Shown here: piece by piece, positions 25,388 through 32,410 of the stretch
Layout: every line of letters starts with the position of its first letter
Position numbering within the stretch: position 1 is the stretch's first letter
Assembly: GCA_937927515.1 (NCBI GenBank)
Contig: CALBDO010000027.1
Location: 1-64,000 of the forward strand
Reading direction: 5' to 3'
Origin: Candidatus Kapaibacterium sp.
Lineage (GTDB): Bacteria > Bacteroidota > Ignavibacteria > Kapaibacteriales > UBA2268
DNA length: 64,000 nucleotides
Made by a program: the position numbers and the translations under genes
The notes under the pieces: model-generated
The model's database searches: none
Told to the model about the DNA's origin: nothing
What the model saw: only the letters and a program-made list of their open reading frames with translations

Positions 25388-26851
25388 TTAATCTTTTGCT
25401 GGTATATTCTTTAAAACTTCGAGCAGGAAATTCCATATATTCTTTACAGAAGAAATTTGCACTCGCTCGGCAGGAGAGTGGACATCTTTTAAATTTGGCC
25501 CAAAGGATATCATATCCATACCAGGATACTTCTCCCCAATTAGACCACATTCCAAGCCGGCGTGGATAATTTCAATCTTTGGTTCATAGCCGAACAAATT
25601 GCTGAAGGTATTTTTAGCAACCTCAAGGATTGGCGAGTTGATATTCGGTTGCCAACTTGGATATCCAGCAGTTTGCTTTGGAAATGCGCCTGCAAGCTCG
25701 AAAGCAATTTTCACTTGGTTTGCTATGTCGAACTTTTCTGTTTCGAGCGAGCTTCTCTGGCTTGTCTGGATAAAGATTTCATCTTTACTTGTTTTAATAA
25801 CAGCAAGATTTGTAGAAGTTTGAACCAAACCTTTTACATCGGGGCTATAACGAATTACTCCATGAGGGAGCACGTAAATCAAGCCAAGCAACTTCTTCTG
25901 GATTTCTTTATTCAAAGCATAATCAGGTAGTTCAACCTTTTCATAAGCTAATTCGATATTAGGTTCTTTTGTCTTCCATTCATTAAGTAATATTTGGCGG
26001 AAGTTGTCGGCAAAAGTGTGAAACTTAACTTCTTCGACTTGGTGGAAGGTTATTGTGGCAAAAGCTTCTCGTGGAATTGCATTGTGTGCATTTCCACCAT
26101 CAAAACTTGCCAAATTGAAATCAATATTTTTGGATAGATTCCAGAGGAAGCGGTTAAGCAATTTTATCGCATTGCCTCTACCATCGTTTATCTCTAATCC
26201 AGAGTGCCCGCCTTTAAGACCTTTGAGAGCAACTTTGTAAGCAAGGTAGTTTGGTTGTACTGGTTCGCTAGCATAGTAGAAACTACCGGAGGTATTTATG
26301 CCCCCAGCACAACCGATGATAAAGGTCCCTTCTTCTTCGGAGTCAAGATTAATGAGTATTTTGTTCTCCAATAAGTCGGTGCCAAGTTGTTGTGCCCCAG
26401 TTAACCCAGTTTCTTCGTCTAAAGTGAGTAAAACTTCGACATCGGGATGTGCAACATCTTGCGAAGCCAATACAGCTAAGCTCATTGCAACACCAATACC
26501 ATTGTCTGCGCCGAGAGTTGTCCCTTGTGCTTGGACCCAATCGCCGTTAACATAAGGTTTTATTGGGTCGTTTAGGAAATCGTGTTCGACATCGGAATTT
26601 TTCTCGCATACCATATCGAGATGTCCTTGGAGAACAACGCCCTTGCGATTCTCCATTCCAGAAGTTGCCTTTTTCTTGATGACAAGGTTCCCAAGCTTAT
26701 CCTGCTTGTACTCCAAGCCGTGTTTCTGGGCAAAATTTATTGCCCAAGCAATGATTTTCTCCTCTCGTTTTGATGGGCGTGGAACTTGTGTGATTTCCTC
26801 AAATATGTCCCAAACTATTTTGGGCTCGAGATTTCCAAGAATATTTCCCAT
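25388..26851 (-). CDS. pepD: Aminoacyl-histidine dipeptidase / cytosol non-specific dipeptidase (M20)
   Basis: 487 residues from the ATG at 26851, chosen because AAAGGAG lies upstream and 'NLEPKIVWDIFEEITQVPRPS' is the family N-terminus. Metal ligands are visible as 'LQGHLDMV' (His, Asp), 'LGADNGIG' (bridging Asp), 'TLDEETGLTG' (Glu pair) and 'HAGLECG' (His). The insert between them is the dimerisation domain. PepD splits Xaa-His and other dipeptides using zinc in the cytosol. The start is 1 nt after the stop of the PqqD-like gene, which itself follows hydF, so the three form one tight operon. Length and motifs are normal. Confidence 0.93.
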   Translation of the reverse strand: MGNILGNLEPKIVWDIFEEITQVPRPSKREEKIIAWAINFAQKHGLEYKQDKLGNLVIKKKATSGMENRKGVVLQGHLDMVCEKNSDVEHDFLNDPIKPYVNGDWVQAQGTTLGADNGIGVAMSLAVLASQDVAHPDVEVLLTLDEETGLTGAQQLGTDLLENKILINLDSEEEGTFIIGCAGGINTSGSFYYASEPVQPNYLAYKVALKGLKGGHSGLEINDGRGNAIKLLNRFLWNLSKNIDFNLASFDGGNAHNAIPREAFATITFHQVEEVKFHTFADNFRQILLNEWKTKEPNIELAYEKVELPDYALNKEIQKKLLGLIYVLPHGVIRYSPDVKGLVQTSTNLAVIKTSKDEIFIQTSQRSSLETEKFDIANQVKIAFELAGAFPKQTAGYPSWQPNINSPILEVAKNTFSNLFGYEPKIEIIHAGLECGLIGEKYPGMDMISFGPNLKDVHSPAERVQISSVKNIWNFLLEVLKNIPAKD

Positions 26852-26852
26852 A

Positions 26853-27221
26853 TTAACTCCTTTTAGTAAGTTCATAAAAACCAATAAATCCAGCGCGATA
26901 AAGTTGTGTCAGAAATAAAAGCACCCGTTCAGTTGCGGGCTCGACGCGGTCGCTAAACCTTTCGACCATCTTGTCTATTAGAATTGAAACGCTCGTTTCG
27001 CCATCAATGTTTAGCCAAAGGTAACTGCCCAGTTCGTCCAAGTTTGCACGTATGTAAGGATTTTTCATACGAGGCAAAATGTATTTCGCTGCAAACTTGC
27101 TTGTAAATCTTGGAACAAGTACATCGACTAATTCATTTCCACGAAATTCAAACTCGTAACGCCTAAATGGATGCATTTCGAGATAATTTAAATTCCTTTT
27201 ATTCTTTTTAAACAATCCCAT
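26853..27221 (-). CDS. PqqD-family (RRE-like) protein
   Basis: 122 residues. The second half ('LDELGSYLWLNIDGETSVSILIDKMVERF' through 'RVLLFLTQLYRAGFI') is the PqqD winged-helix pattern, the fold known as the RiPP recognition element. The first half ('PFRRYEFEFRGNELVDVLVPRF' to 'KYILPRMKNPYIRANLDE') gives a beta region found in a PqqD-like subgroup that I believe is widespread in FCB bacteria. PqqD proper carries a peptide substrate to a radical SAM enzyme, but no precursor peptide or radical SAM gene adjoins this one. It lies 3 nt after hydF and 1 nt before pepD. Function unknown. Confidence 0.75.
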   Translation of the reverse strand: MGLFKKNKRNLNYLEMHPFRRYEFEFRGNELVDVLVPRFTSKFAAKYILPRMKNPYIRANLDELGSYLWLNIDGETSVSILIDKMVERFSDRVEPATERVLLFLTQLYRAGFIGFYELTKRS

Positions 27222-27224
27222 AAA

Positions 27225-28484
27225 CTACAAAGTTAATACCTTTCGTTTAAATAATAATAAATTTTTGTATGCCAAAAGAACATCCGGAAAAGGCGAAAGC
27301 ACTCGCTCGAGAACACCTTGGCATTTTGATATGATTATCCCATAATTAGTTATCGGCACACCTTGCGACTTGGCTATCTGGATTCGCGAGAGCTTTTCTC
27401 TTTTGGTAAGCATGCAAGAGCCACAGTGAATTATGAGCTTATACTTCCTTAAATCCTCGGGGAAGTCGCGTCCGACGCAGACCTCGAAATTTAAATTCTT
27501 TCCTAAGAACTGCTGTAACATGCGTGGTATTTTTATCCTTCCAATGTCGTCTTGTAATGGATGATGACTGCAAGCTTCTGCAATCAAGACATAATCGCCA
27601 TCAAGAAGTTGCTCCGAATAAGCAGAGCCGAGGACCTCCGTCATCAAATCACCTTTGTAACGACAGAATAGAATAGAAAAAGTAGTGCATTTGATATCCT
27701 CTGGAGTTTCGGCTATCATCTTGTGAACTACTTGAGAATCGCATACAACCAAATCTGGCTTTCTGCCAAGGGACCCGAGGTATTGCTTGTACTCGGTATC
27801 TTTTACGACCAATACTGCACTATTGTTGTCCAGGACATCACGAATAGCTTGCACCTGGGGAAGTATCAATCTCCCCTTTGGTGCTTGGCTATCAATTGGT
27901 ACAATAAAGATGGCAAAGCCATTCGGTGGAAGTAAATCGCCAAGAAGCGGTTGCTGGCTTTCCAAAAATCCAACTTTAGACAAAAGGCTTTTAAATTCCT
28001 CCAAGGTTTGATTGTATGCAGATTTGTCTACACTCGAAGCAAATAGTACTAAATCTGTGTGGTTTTTAATTTGAACAAGGAACTCACTGCTCGGTTTTGA
28101 GATGTCCGTTTTATTTACAACAATTATCAAAGGTAACGAATTTCTTTTGGTAATTTCTACGATGTTTTGCTCAAAGTCTGTCCAGATATTAGGTTCAACA
28201 ACAAGAAGAATAACATCTGCACGTTCGAAAATTCTGTTTGTCCGTTTTATTCTCTCTTGTGCAAGAATAGAGCTGTCGTCGATACCACCGGTATCAAGAA
28301 AATTAACTGGACCGATAGGTAGCAATTCAATAGGTTTTTCGACAATGTCTGTGGTTGTACCTGGTACTGGCGAAACAATTGATACATCTTGATTAGCGAT
28401 GAAATTCAGAAAGGAGGATTTACCGACATTGGTTCTTCCAACTATAGCAATTTGTATTCTTAACGATTTTGGTGTTTTCTCCAT
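27225..28484 (-). CDS. hydF: [FeFe] hydrogenase H-cluster maturation GTPase HydF
   Basis: 419 residues. The N-terminal GTPase has G1 GRTNVGKSS (16-24), G3 DTGG and G4 NKTD. A dimerisation region follows, then a C-terminal cluster-binding domain with the HydF motif CXHX45HCXXC ('ACSHH' and 'HCGSC'), whose cysteines bind the 4Fe-4S cluster that carries the diiron precursor. HydF is the scaffold that hands the 2Fe subcluster to apo-hydrogenase, with HydE and HydG. hydE lies about 9 kb away in the same orientation. It is first in a tight operon with a PqqD-like gene and pepD, an unusual set of companions. Confidence 0.95.
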   Translation of the reverse strand: MEKTPKSLRIQIAIVGRTNVGKSSFLNFIANQDVSIVSPVPGTTTDIVEKPIELLPIGPVNFLDTGGIDDSSILAQERIKRTNRIFERADVILLVVEPNIWTDFEQNIVEITKRNSLPLIIVVNKTDISKPSSEFLVQIKNHTDLVLFASSVDKSAYNQTLEEFKSLLSKVGFLESQQPLLGDLLPPNGFAIFIVPIDSQAPKGRLILPQVQAIRDVLDNNSAVLVVKDTEYKQYLGSLGRKPDLVVCDSQVVHKMIAETPEDIKCTTFSILFCRYKGDLMTEVLGSAYSEQLLDGDYVLIAEACSHHPLQDDIGRIKIPRMLQQFLGKNLNFEVCVGRDFPEDLRKYKLIIHCGSCMLTKREKLSRIQIAKSQGVPITNYGIIISKCQGVLERVLSPFPDVLLAYKNLLLFKRKVLTL

Positions 28485-28563
28485 AAGAAGTTATATAAAA
28501 ATTAATAAACGCTGTAAGTGGGTTTTAAGTTTTTGATTTTAAATTCGTGAGAAATAGTCGATA

Positions 28564-29127
28564 CTATTTTATCGGCTTTAAAATGTATTTTACTTTACCA
28601 ATTAATTGTAAGTCCTTTGAATTTTTAATTTCAACACTTTGGTACCTTGGATTTGCCGAGACCAGACGATAACCACTCTCCGTTTTTTCTACTTTTTTTA
28701 CGAAGTACATACCTTCGTAGCGAACGACATAAATCGAACCATCTTCGAAGTCGTCTTTAGCGGCCAAGACAATGTCTCCATTGCAAATACCAGCTCCGAC
28801 CATCGAGTCTCCCGAAACTGTAAAGGATTTCATACCATCAGTCGAGATTACATCAGGTTTTGTGTTGGAGATAATATCAGTGACCTCGAGCTTGGTTATG
28901 TCGATGTTCCTCAATTGCAGTGGTGATGCTTGACCGGTCGAGTAGAGCGTAGTTAATAAGTCGAACTTATAGAATGCATTGTCGAGTACTTCGTCGGGGT
29001 CGATACCCATAGCCTCGAGCATCAAGAGGGTTTTATTGAAATTTGGAGGGAGACTGCCACGAAGATGAGCTTTGAGAAGTTCTCTTTCAAACTGTTTTAT
29101 GATTTTCTTCCGTTCGCTTTCAGTCAT
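28564..29127 (-). CDS. S24/LexA-type peptidase protein lacking a DNA-binding domain
   Basis: 187 residues. The C-terminal half is a LexA/S24 catalytic domain: 'SFTVSGDSMVGAGICNGDIVLAA' gives Ser108 and 'YFVKKVEK' gives the lysine at 144/145, with 'LVSANPRY' before the last strands. The N-terminal 90 residues are helical and charged and have no helix-turn-helix. No Ala-Gly or Cys-Gly dipeptide is found upstream of Ser108, where LexA/CI proteins are cut. Its first 8 nt overlap the 3' end of the XRE gene, so the two products are made together and probably act as the two halves of a phage-type repressor. It may sense a signal or cleave a partner. Unusual. Confidence 0.85.
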   Translation of the reverse strand: MTESERKKIIKQFERELLKAHLRGSLPPNFNKTLLMLEAMGIDPDEVLDNAFYKFDLLTTLYSTGQASPLQLRNIDITKLEVTDIISNTKPDVISTDGMKSFTVSGDSMVGAGICNGDIVLAAKDDFEDGSIYVVRYEGMYFVKKVEKTESGYRLVSANPRYQSVEIKNSKDLQLIGKVKYILKPIK

Positions 29128-29596
29128 TTATGTTCCTTTTTTTAATGATTTCAATGATATCGCCAGCAACAGCTGTGTATTTTCGTGCAAGTTCGATTAG
29201 TTCATCAAAGTTACGCTCGGAATATTCAATCCGAGTCGACTCCAAATTGCTGGATAAAATTTTATCCTCGATTTCATTCGAGTCGAAAGTATTGTTCTGC
29301 AAATTCTTTGCTTCGATGTATTTTTCGAGTTTATCTTTTAGTTCGCGTCCAGCTTGGTTTGGTGCAAAGAAACTACCTTCTCCAGTTAAAATAAAAATTG
29401 GATTAATTCCGCGTCGATACAAAGTAACAAGTAACGATGGCGGTAGTTGTGCTCGACCCAACTCGTAGTTCAAGATTTTGTGCATTGTTTCTCCTAAGAG
29501 ACGAGCAAATTGAGTAGCCGAGAGCTTTCCGCCTTCGTTAAATATCGACCTTATAAATCTTAGACGCTCGCCAATTTCTTTGTTCAAATTTTGCAT
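29120..29596 (-). CDS. XRE-family helix-turn-helix regulator (DNA-binding half of a split repressor)
   Basis: 158 residues. Residues about 8-70 are an XRE/CI-like domain: 'IGERLRFIRSIFNEGGKLSATQFARLLG' then 'MHKILNYELGRAQLPPSLL' and 'NPIFILTGEGSFF', the usual end of such domains in phage repressors. The C-terminal 85 residues form charged helices suited to dimerisation. In typical CI-like repressors an S24 peptidase domain follows in the same chain. Here it is a separate gene overlapping by 8 nt. A perfect 12-bp inverted repeat 36 nt upstream of its start (29632-29660) is the probable operator. Regulation is likely autogenous. Confidence 0.87.
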   Translation of the reverse strand: MQNLNKEIGERLRFIRSIFNEGGKLSATQFARLLGETMHKILNYELGRAQLPPSLLVTLYRRGINPIFILTGEGSFFAPNQAGRELKDKLEKYIEAKNLQNNTFDSNEIEDKILSSNLESTRIEYSERNFDELIELARKYTAVAGDIIEIIKKRNIND

Positions 29597-29619
29597 TTTG
29601 TTTTTTTGTAAAATTTACT

Positions 29620-29627
29620 TAATTTTG
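29620..29627 (+). promoter_or_regulatory. Promoter of the Mor-like gene (TAATTTTG with TTTG 19 nt upstream)
   Basis: TAATTTTG at 29620-29627 has a TTTG at 29597-29600, 19 nt upstream, the best full match to the Bacteroidota -33/-7 pattern in the window. The palindromic operator begins 5 nt downstream and so covers the transcript start. Confidence 0.65.
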
Positions 29628-29631
29628 ATGT

Positions 29632-29660
29632 AAGAAATACATAAAAGATATGTATTTCTT
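29632..29660. promoter_or_regulatory. Palindromic operator between XRE and Mor-like genes
   Basis: AAGAAATACATA (29632-29643) is repeated exactly, inverted, at 29649-29660 with a 5-nt spacer. It lies between the divergent genes. On the plus strand it covers the start point of the Mor-like promoter. On the minus strand it includes a TAnnTTTT box that could serve the XRE gene. A dimeric helix-turn-helix protein is the natural ligand, and the XRE protein encoded next to it is the obvious candidate. Confidence 0.75.
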
Positions 29661-29706
29661 GCAAAAACAAAAATAAAAAAAATTAAACAAAAAAGCAAAT
29701 GAAAAT

Positions 29707-29985
29707 ATGGAAAAAGAGATGGATGTTTTCACAAAGGTAGAAATAAACGACCTTACAGACGACTTGAAGCTAATTGCCAATGCTTGTGGAATCGATACAG
29801 TACGGATGCTGCTTCGTTATTGTGCTGGGATGTCCATCTACATTCCAAAGATAGCACGCTTGGAGAGATTTATACTTCGCTACATCAAGGAAAATTCAGA
29901 GAAATCGTTTAAACAAATTGCAAGAGAGCTTGGTGTAACCGAGCAATTTGTAAAAAAATTATTTCGCCAAATGAAAAAACAATAA
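29707..29985 (+). CDS. Mor/C-like transcription activator
   Basis: 92 residues. 'DDLKLIANACGIDTVRMLLRYCAGMSIYIPKIARL' matches the Mor dimerisation region (family pattern: helix, G-x-x-x-hydrophobic, then 'YIPK'). 'KSFKQIARELGVTEQFVKKLFRQ' is the C-terminal helix-turn-helix. In phage Mu, Mor activates the middle promoter. Here no phage genes are near. The gene is divergent from the XRE/S24 pair across a shared palindromic operator, so it looks like the output gene of a phage-derived switch. Targets are unknown. No Shine-Dalgarno is visible, which is common in this phylum. Confidence 0.8.
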   Translation: MEKEMDVFTKVEINDLTDDLKLIANACGIDTVRMLLRYCAGMSIYIPKIARLERFILRYIKENSEKSFKQIARELGVTEQFVKKLFRQMKKQ

Positions 29986-30121
29986 ACAAGGCTTTTCGAT
30001 ACAATGCCCGCAACAATACAAGAATTTTCATACTAACCAGTAATTTCAATATTAAAGAGTTTTTTTACATTTACTAATTCATTCTCTATTTCGTTTAAGT
30101 AATTTTTTGAGAAAAAGTTTA

Positions 30122-32296
30122 ATGAGCAAATTCGTTTTTACTTTTGGATATTCAGTTTGGATTATTGTTGCCTTGGTGCTTGTTTCGTTAATAATGACTT
30201 ACCTTTATTATCGTAAAACAAATCCTGAATTAGATACCTCGAGCAAGCTTCTTCTGGGCTCGCTTCGTTTCCTTGCTCTTTTGTTTTTATTTTTTTTCTT
30301 TGTCGAACCTGTTGCAAACTACATTACAAATAAGTTCAAAGAGCCCAAAGTTGCTGTAATTATCGACAATTCCTCCTCGATGAAACTAAAATGGCAAAAT
30401 ACAAACAAATATAGAGAGACTATCGATTTTTTGAACAATTCAGGATTGTTGAATTTCAAAAAATATTCAACTTTGTTTTTCAAATTTAGCTCTGCAACTC
30501 AATTAATAGATAAATTTCACCCCGACTCATTGCGTTTCGAAGGGGATGCAACTAATCTAAACTCGCCTTTTAAAAGACTTTCGGAAATTAAATCTGCCGA
30601 GAACATTCAGGCTGTGGTTTTGATTAGCGATGGCATTCAAAATGCTGGCGAAAATCCAATTCCTACAATCGAAAGACTTGCTCTTCCAGTTTTTACTGTT
30701 GGTATTGGCGATACAAATGCCCCAAAAGATTTGATTGTTTCCTCTATTACAACAAACGATGTTGCCTTTGTCGACAAGGCGACACCTGTTAAGGTGTCCA
30801 TTAAGTCTTTTGGCTATGAAAATAAGCAAGTGAATGTAGAATTGTTCGATGGACAGAACCTCGTTGCACAACAACCAATCTTGCTTTCGAAAGAAAACGA
30901 AGACTATAGCGTTGTTTTTCAATTTACACCAAAGAACGAGGGATTTGCCAAATTAATTGCGAAAGTGCAACCAATTCAAGATGAATTTTCGACCGAGAAC
31001 AACCAACAAAGTGTCTTGGTCAAAGTAATTAAAAGCAAAAAGAAATATATCATCCTATCGGGTTATCCAAATCCAGATATTGCATACTTAAAGTCTTTAA
31101 TTCTTCAAGAAAGTGGTTCCGAAATCTCTGTATTTATTCAAAAGCAAGGTGCTGAATTCTACGAGCCTGCGCCAAAACGAGAAGATTTCGAAAATGCACA
31201 AATAATTATTCTGCTTGGCTTTCCAATTTCAACGAGTAATAACCAATTGCTCTTCTGGACTCGCCAAGAATTCGAAAAAGGTAAATCTGTTTTATTCATC
31301 CCGCAATTGAACGTTGATTACCGCAAGTTAAAACCTTTCGAGGACATTTTACCTTTCACTATAGTTGGGAACACGGCTCGAGAGTATACATTCGTTGCCA
31401 ACTTCGATGCAAGGCAATCGGGCAATCCCTTGCTAAACATCATTCCCGGGGTAGACAATCTTCGGCTTTTAAATCAACTACCCCCAATTTTTAGGACAGA
31501 GCTTTTCGTACGTCCCAAACCCGAAAGCGAGGTACTGGCTACTATAAAAATTAATGATGCCGAGATGAAAGAACCTTTTGCTATCGTTAGCAATTTTCAA
31601 AACAGAAAGACATCTGCATTGCTTGGTTATGGCCTCTATCGGTGGAGATTGCTTGGCAACTCGCTTCGAGAATTGCTCGGCACAAAAGGAGAGGACATTG
31701 GTTCTGAATTCTTAATGAAGCTCTTCCAATGGCTTTCAATAACAGACGAACAAGCAAAAGTTAGAATTAAGCCTGCGAAGACAAAATTTTACACAAACGA
31801 AAAAGTCTCGTTTTTGGGTCAAATTTATGACGAATCATTGAACCCAGTCGACAATGCAAAAGTTGTGGTGAAAATCAACAAAGGAAAAGAAATTTACGAA
31901 ACAGTTCTATCTCAAATTGCAAGTGGTTTATATTCGAGAGAAATAGGTTATTTTGCCGAGGGCGACTATACTTACACTGGCGAAGCATATATTTCCAATC
32001 GTCTGCTTGGAAAGGTAATTGGTAGATTTACAGTAGAAAAAAGCAATTTGGAATTAACCGACTTCCGCTCCCGCTTCGATTTTTTGCGTTACATTTCTAA
32101 GACTACTGCTGGAAATTTCTATTTTAGCCACGAGACCCAAAAGTTTATTAATGACTTAAATTCTCTAAAATTGGAAGATAGGATTGTCACAAGTAAAAAA
32201 GAAATTGCAGTTTGGAATCTATTCCCTCTATTGGTTATTTCGGTCATTATTTTTTCGATAGAGTGGTACTTGCGTCGTAAGAAAGGTTTACTCTGA
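30122..32296 (+). CDS. Membrane protein with VWA domain (BatA/aerotolerance-like, glutamine-amidotransferase-like domain)
   Basis: 724 residues from ATG 30122 (a TTG five codons upstream is possible). Two N-terminal membrane segments (about 8-30 and 42-65) are followed by a von Willebrand A-type domain with 'AVIIDNSSSMKLKW' (MIDAS DxSxS) and 'VVLISDGIQNAG'. A beta region and an alpha/beta domain like those called glutamine-amidotransferase-like in related proteins ('IILSGYPNPDIAYLKSLI') come next. 'SALLGYGLYRWRL' follows, then a beta domain and a final membrane segment (about 698-718). Proteins of this layout occur in FCB bacteria near MoxR ATPases, but none is here. Function unknown. Its last 9 nt overlap the convergent MetS-like gene. 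Confidence 0.75.
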   Translation: MSKFVFTFGYSVWIIVALVLVSLIMTYLYYRKTNPELDTSSKLLLGSLRFLALLFLFFFFVEPVANYITNKFKEPKVAVIIDNSSSMKLKWQNTNKYRETIDFLNNSGLLNFKKYSTLFFKFSSATQLIDKFHPDSLRFEGDATNLNSPFKRLSEIKSAENIQAVVLISDGIQNAGENPIPTIERLALPVFTVGIGDTNAPKDLIVSSITTNDVAFVDKATPVKVSIKSFGYENKQVNVELFDGQNLVAQQPILLSKENEDYSVVFQFTPKNEGFAKLIAKVQPIQDEFSTENNQQSVLVKVIKSKKKYIILSGYPNPDIAYLKSLILQESGSEISVFIQKQGAEFYEPAPKREDFENAQIIILLGFPISTSNNQLLFWTRQEFEKGKSVLFIPQLNVDYRKLKPFEDILPFTIVGNTAREYTFVANFDARQSGNPLLNIIPGVDNLRLLNQLPPIFRTELFVRPKPESEVLATIKINDAEMKEPFAIVSNFQNRKTSALLGYGLYRWRLLGNSLRELLGTKGEDIGSEFLMKLFQWLSITDEQAKVRIKPAKTKFYTNEKVSFLGQIYDESLNPVDNAKVVVKINKGKEIYETVLSQIASGLYSREIGYFAEGDYTYTGEAYISNRLLGKVIGRFTVEKSNLELTDFRSRFDFLRYISKTTAGNFYFSHETQKFINDLNSLKLEDRIVTSKKEIAVWNLFPLLVISVIIFSIEWYLRRKKGLL

Positions 32297-32410
32297 TAGT
32301 TCCCTATTTTTCTTGAAAACCTTGTAAAAGCAAAAGATTACTAAGGAAATAATAATTGAGTAAGCAAAAATCATAAAAGCAATACCCTCGGGGCGTAATC
32401 CTTCCATCAT
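32288..32410 (-). CDS. MetS-like small subunit of an NSS transporter
   Basis: 40 residues: a short N-terminal part MMEGLRPEGIAF, one membrane helix (about 10-30) and a basic tail KVFKKNRELSE. It begins with ATGATG whose first A overlaps the NSS transporter stop codon (ATGA), so it is translationally coupled. A single-span protein of this size, encoded directly after an NSS-family transporter, corresponds to MetS of the corynebacterial methionine/alanine importer MetPS, where it is needed for transport. Sequence similarity to MetS is judged by pattern only. Its 3' end overlaps the convergent VWA gene by 9 nt. Confidence 0.75.
   Translation of the reverse strand: MMEGLRPEGIAFMIFAYSIIISLVIFCFYKVFKKNRELSE

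Noticed and set aside
26853-27221. RiPP biosynthetic cluster around the PqqD-like gene
   Set aside because: No precursor-like peptide or radical SAM/cyclodehydratase gene adjoins it. HydE is distant and has a known role.
28564-29985. Possible prophage
   Set aside because: Only regulatory genes of phage type are present. Flanking genes are hydF and a VWA protein, with no attachment-site repeats or phage structural genes visible.
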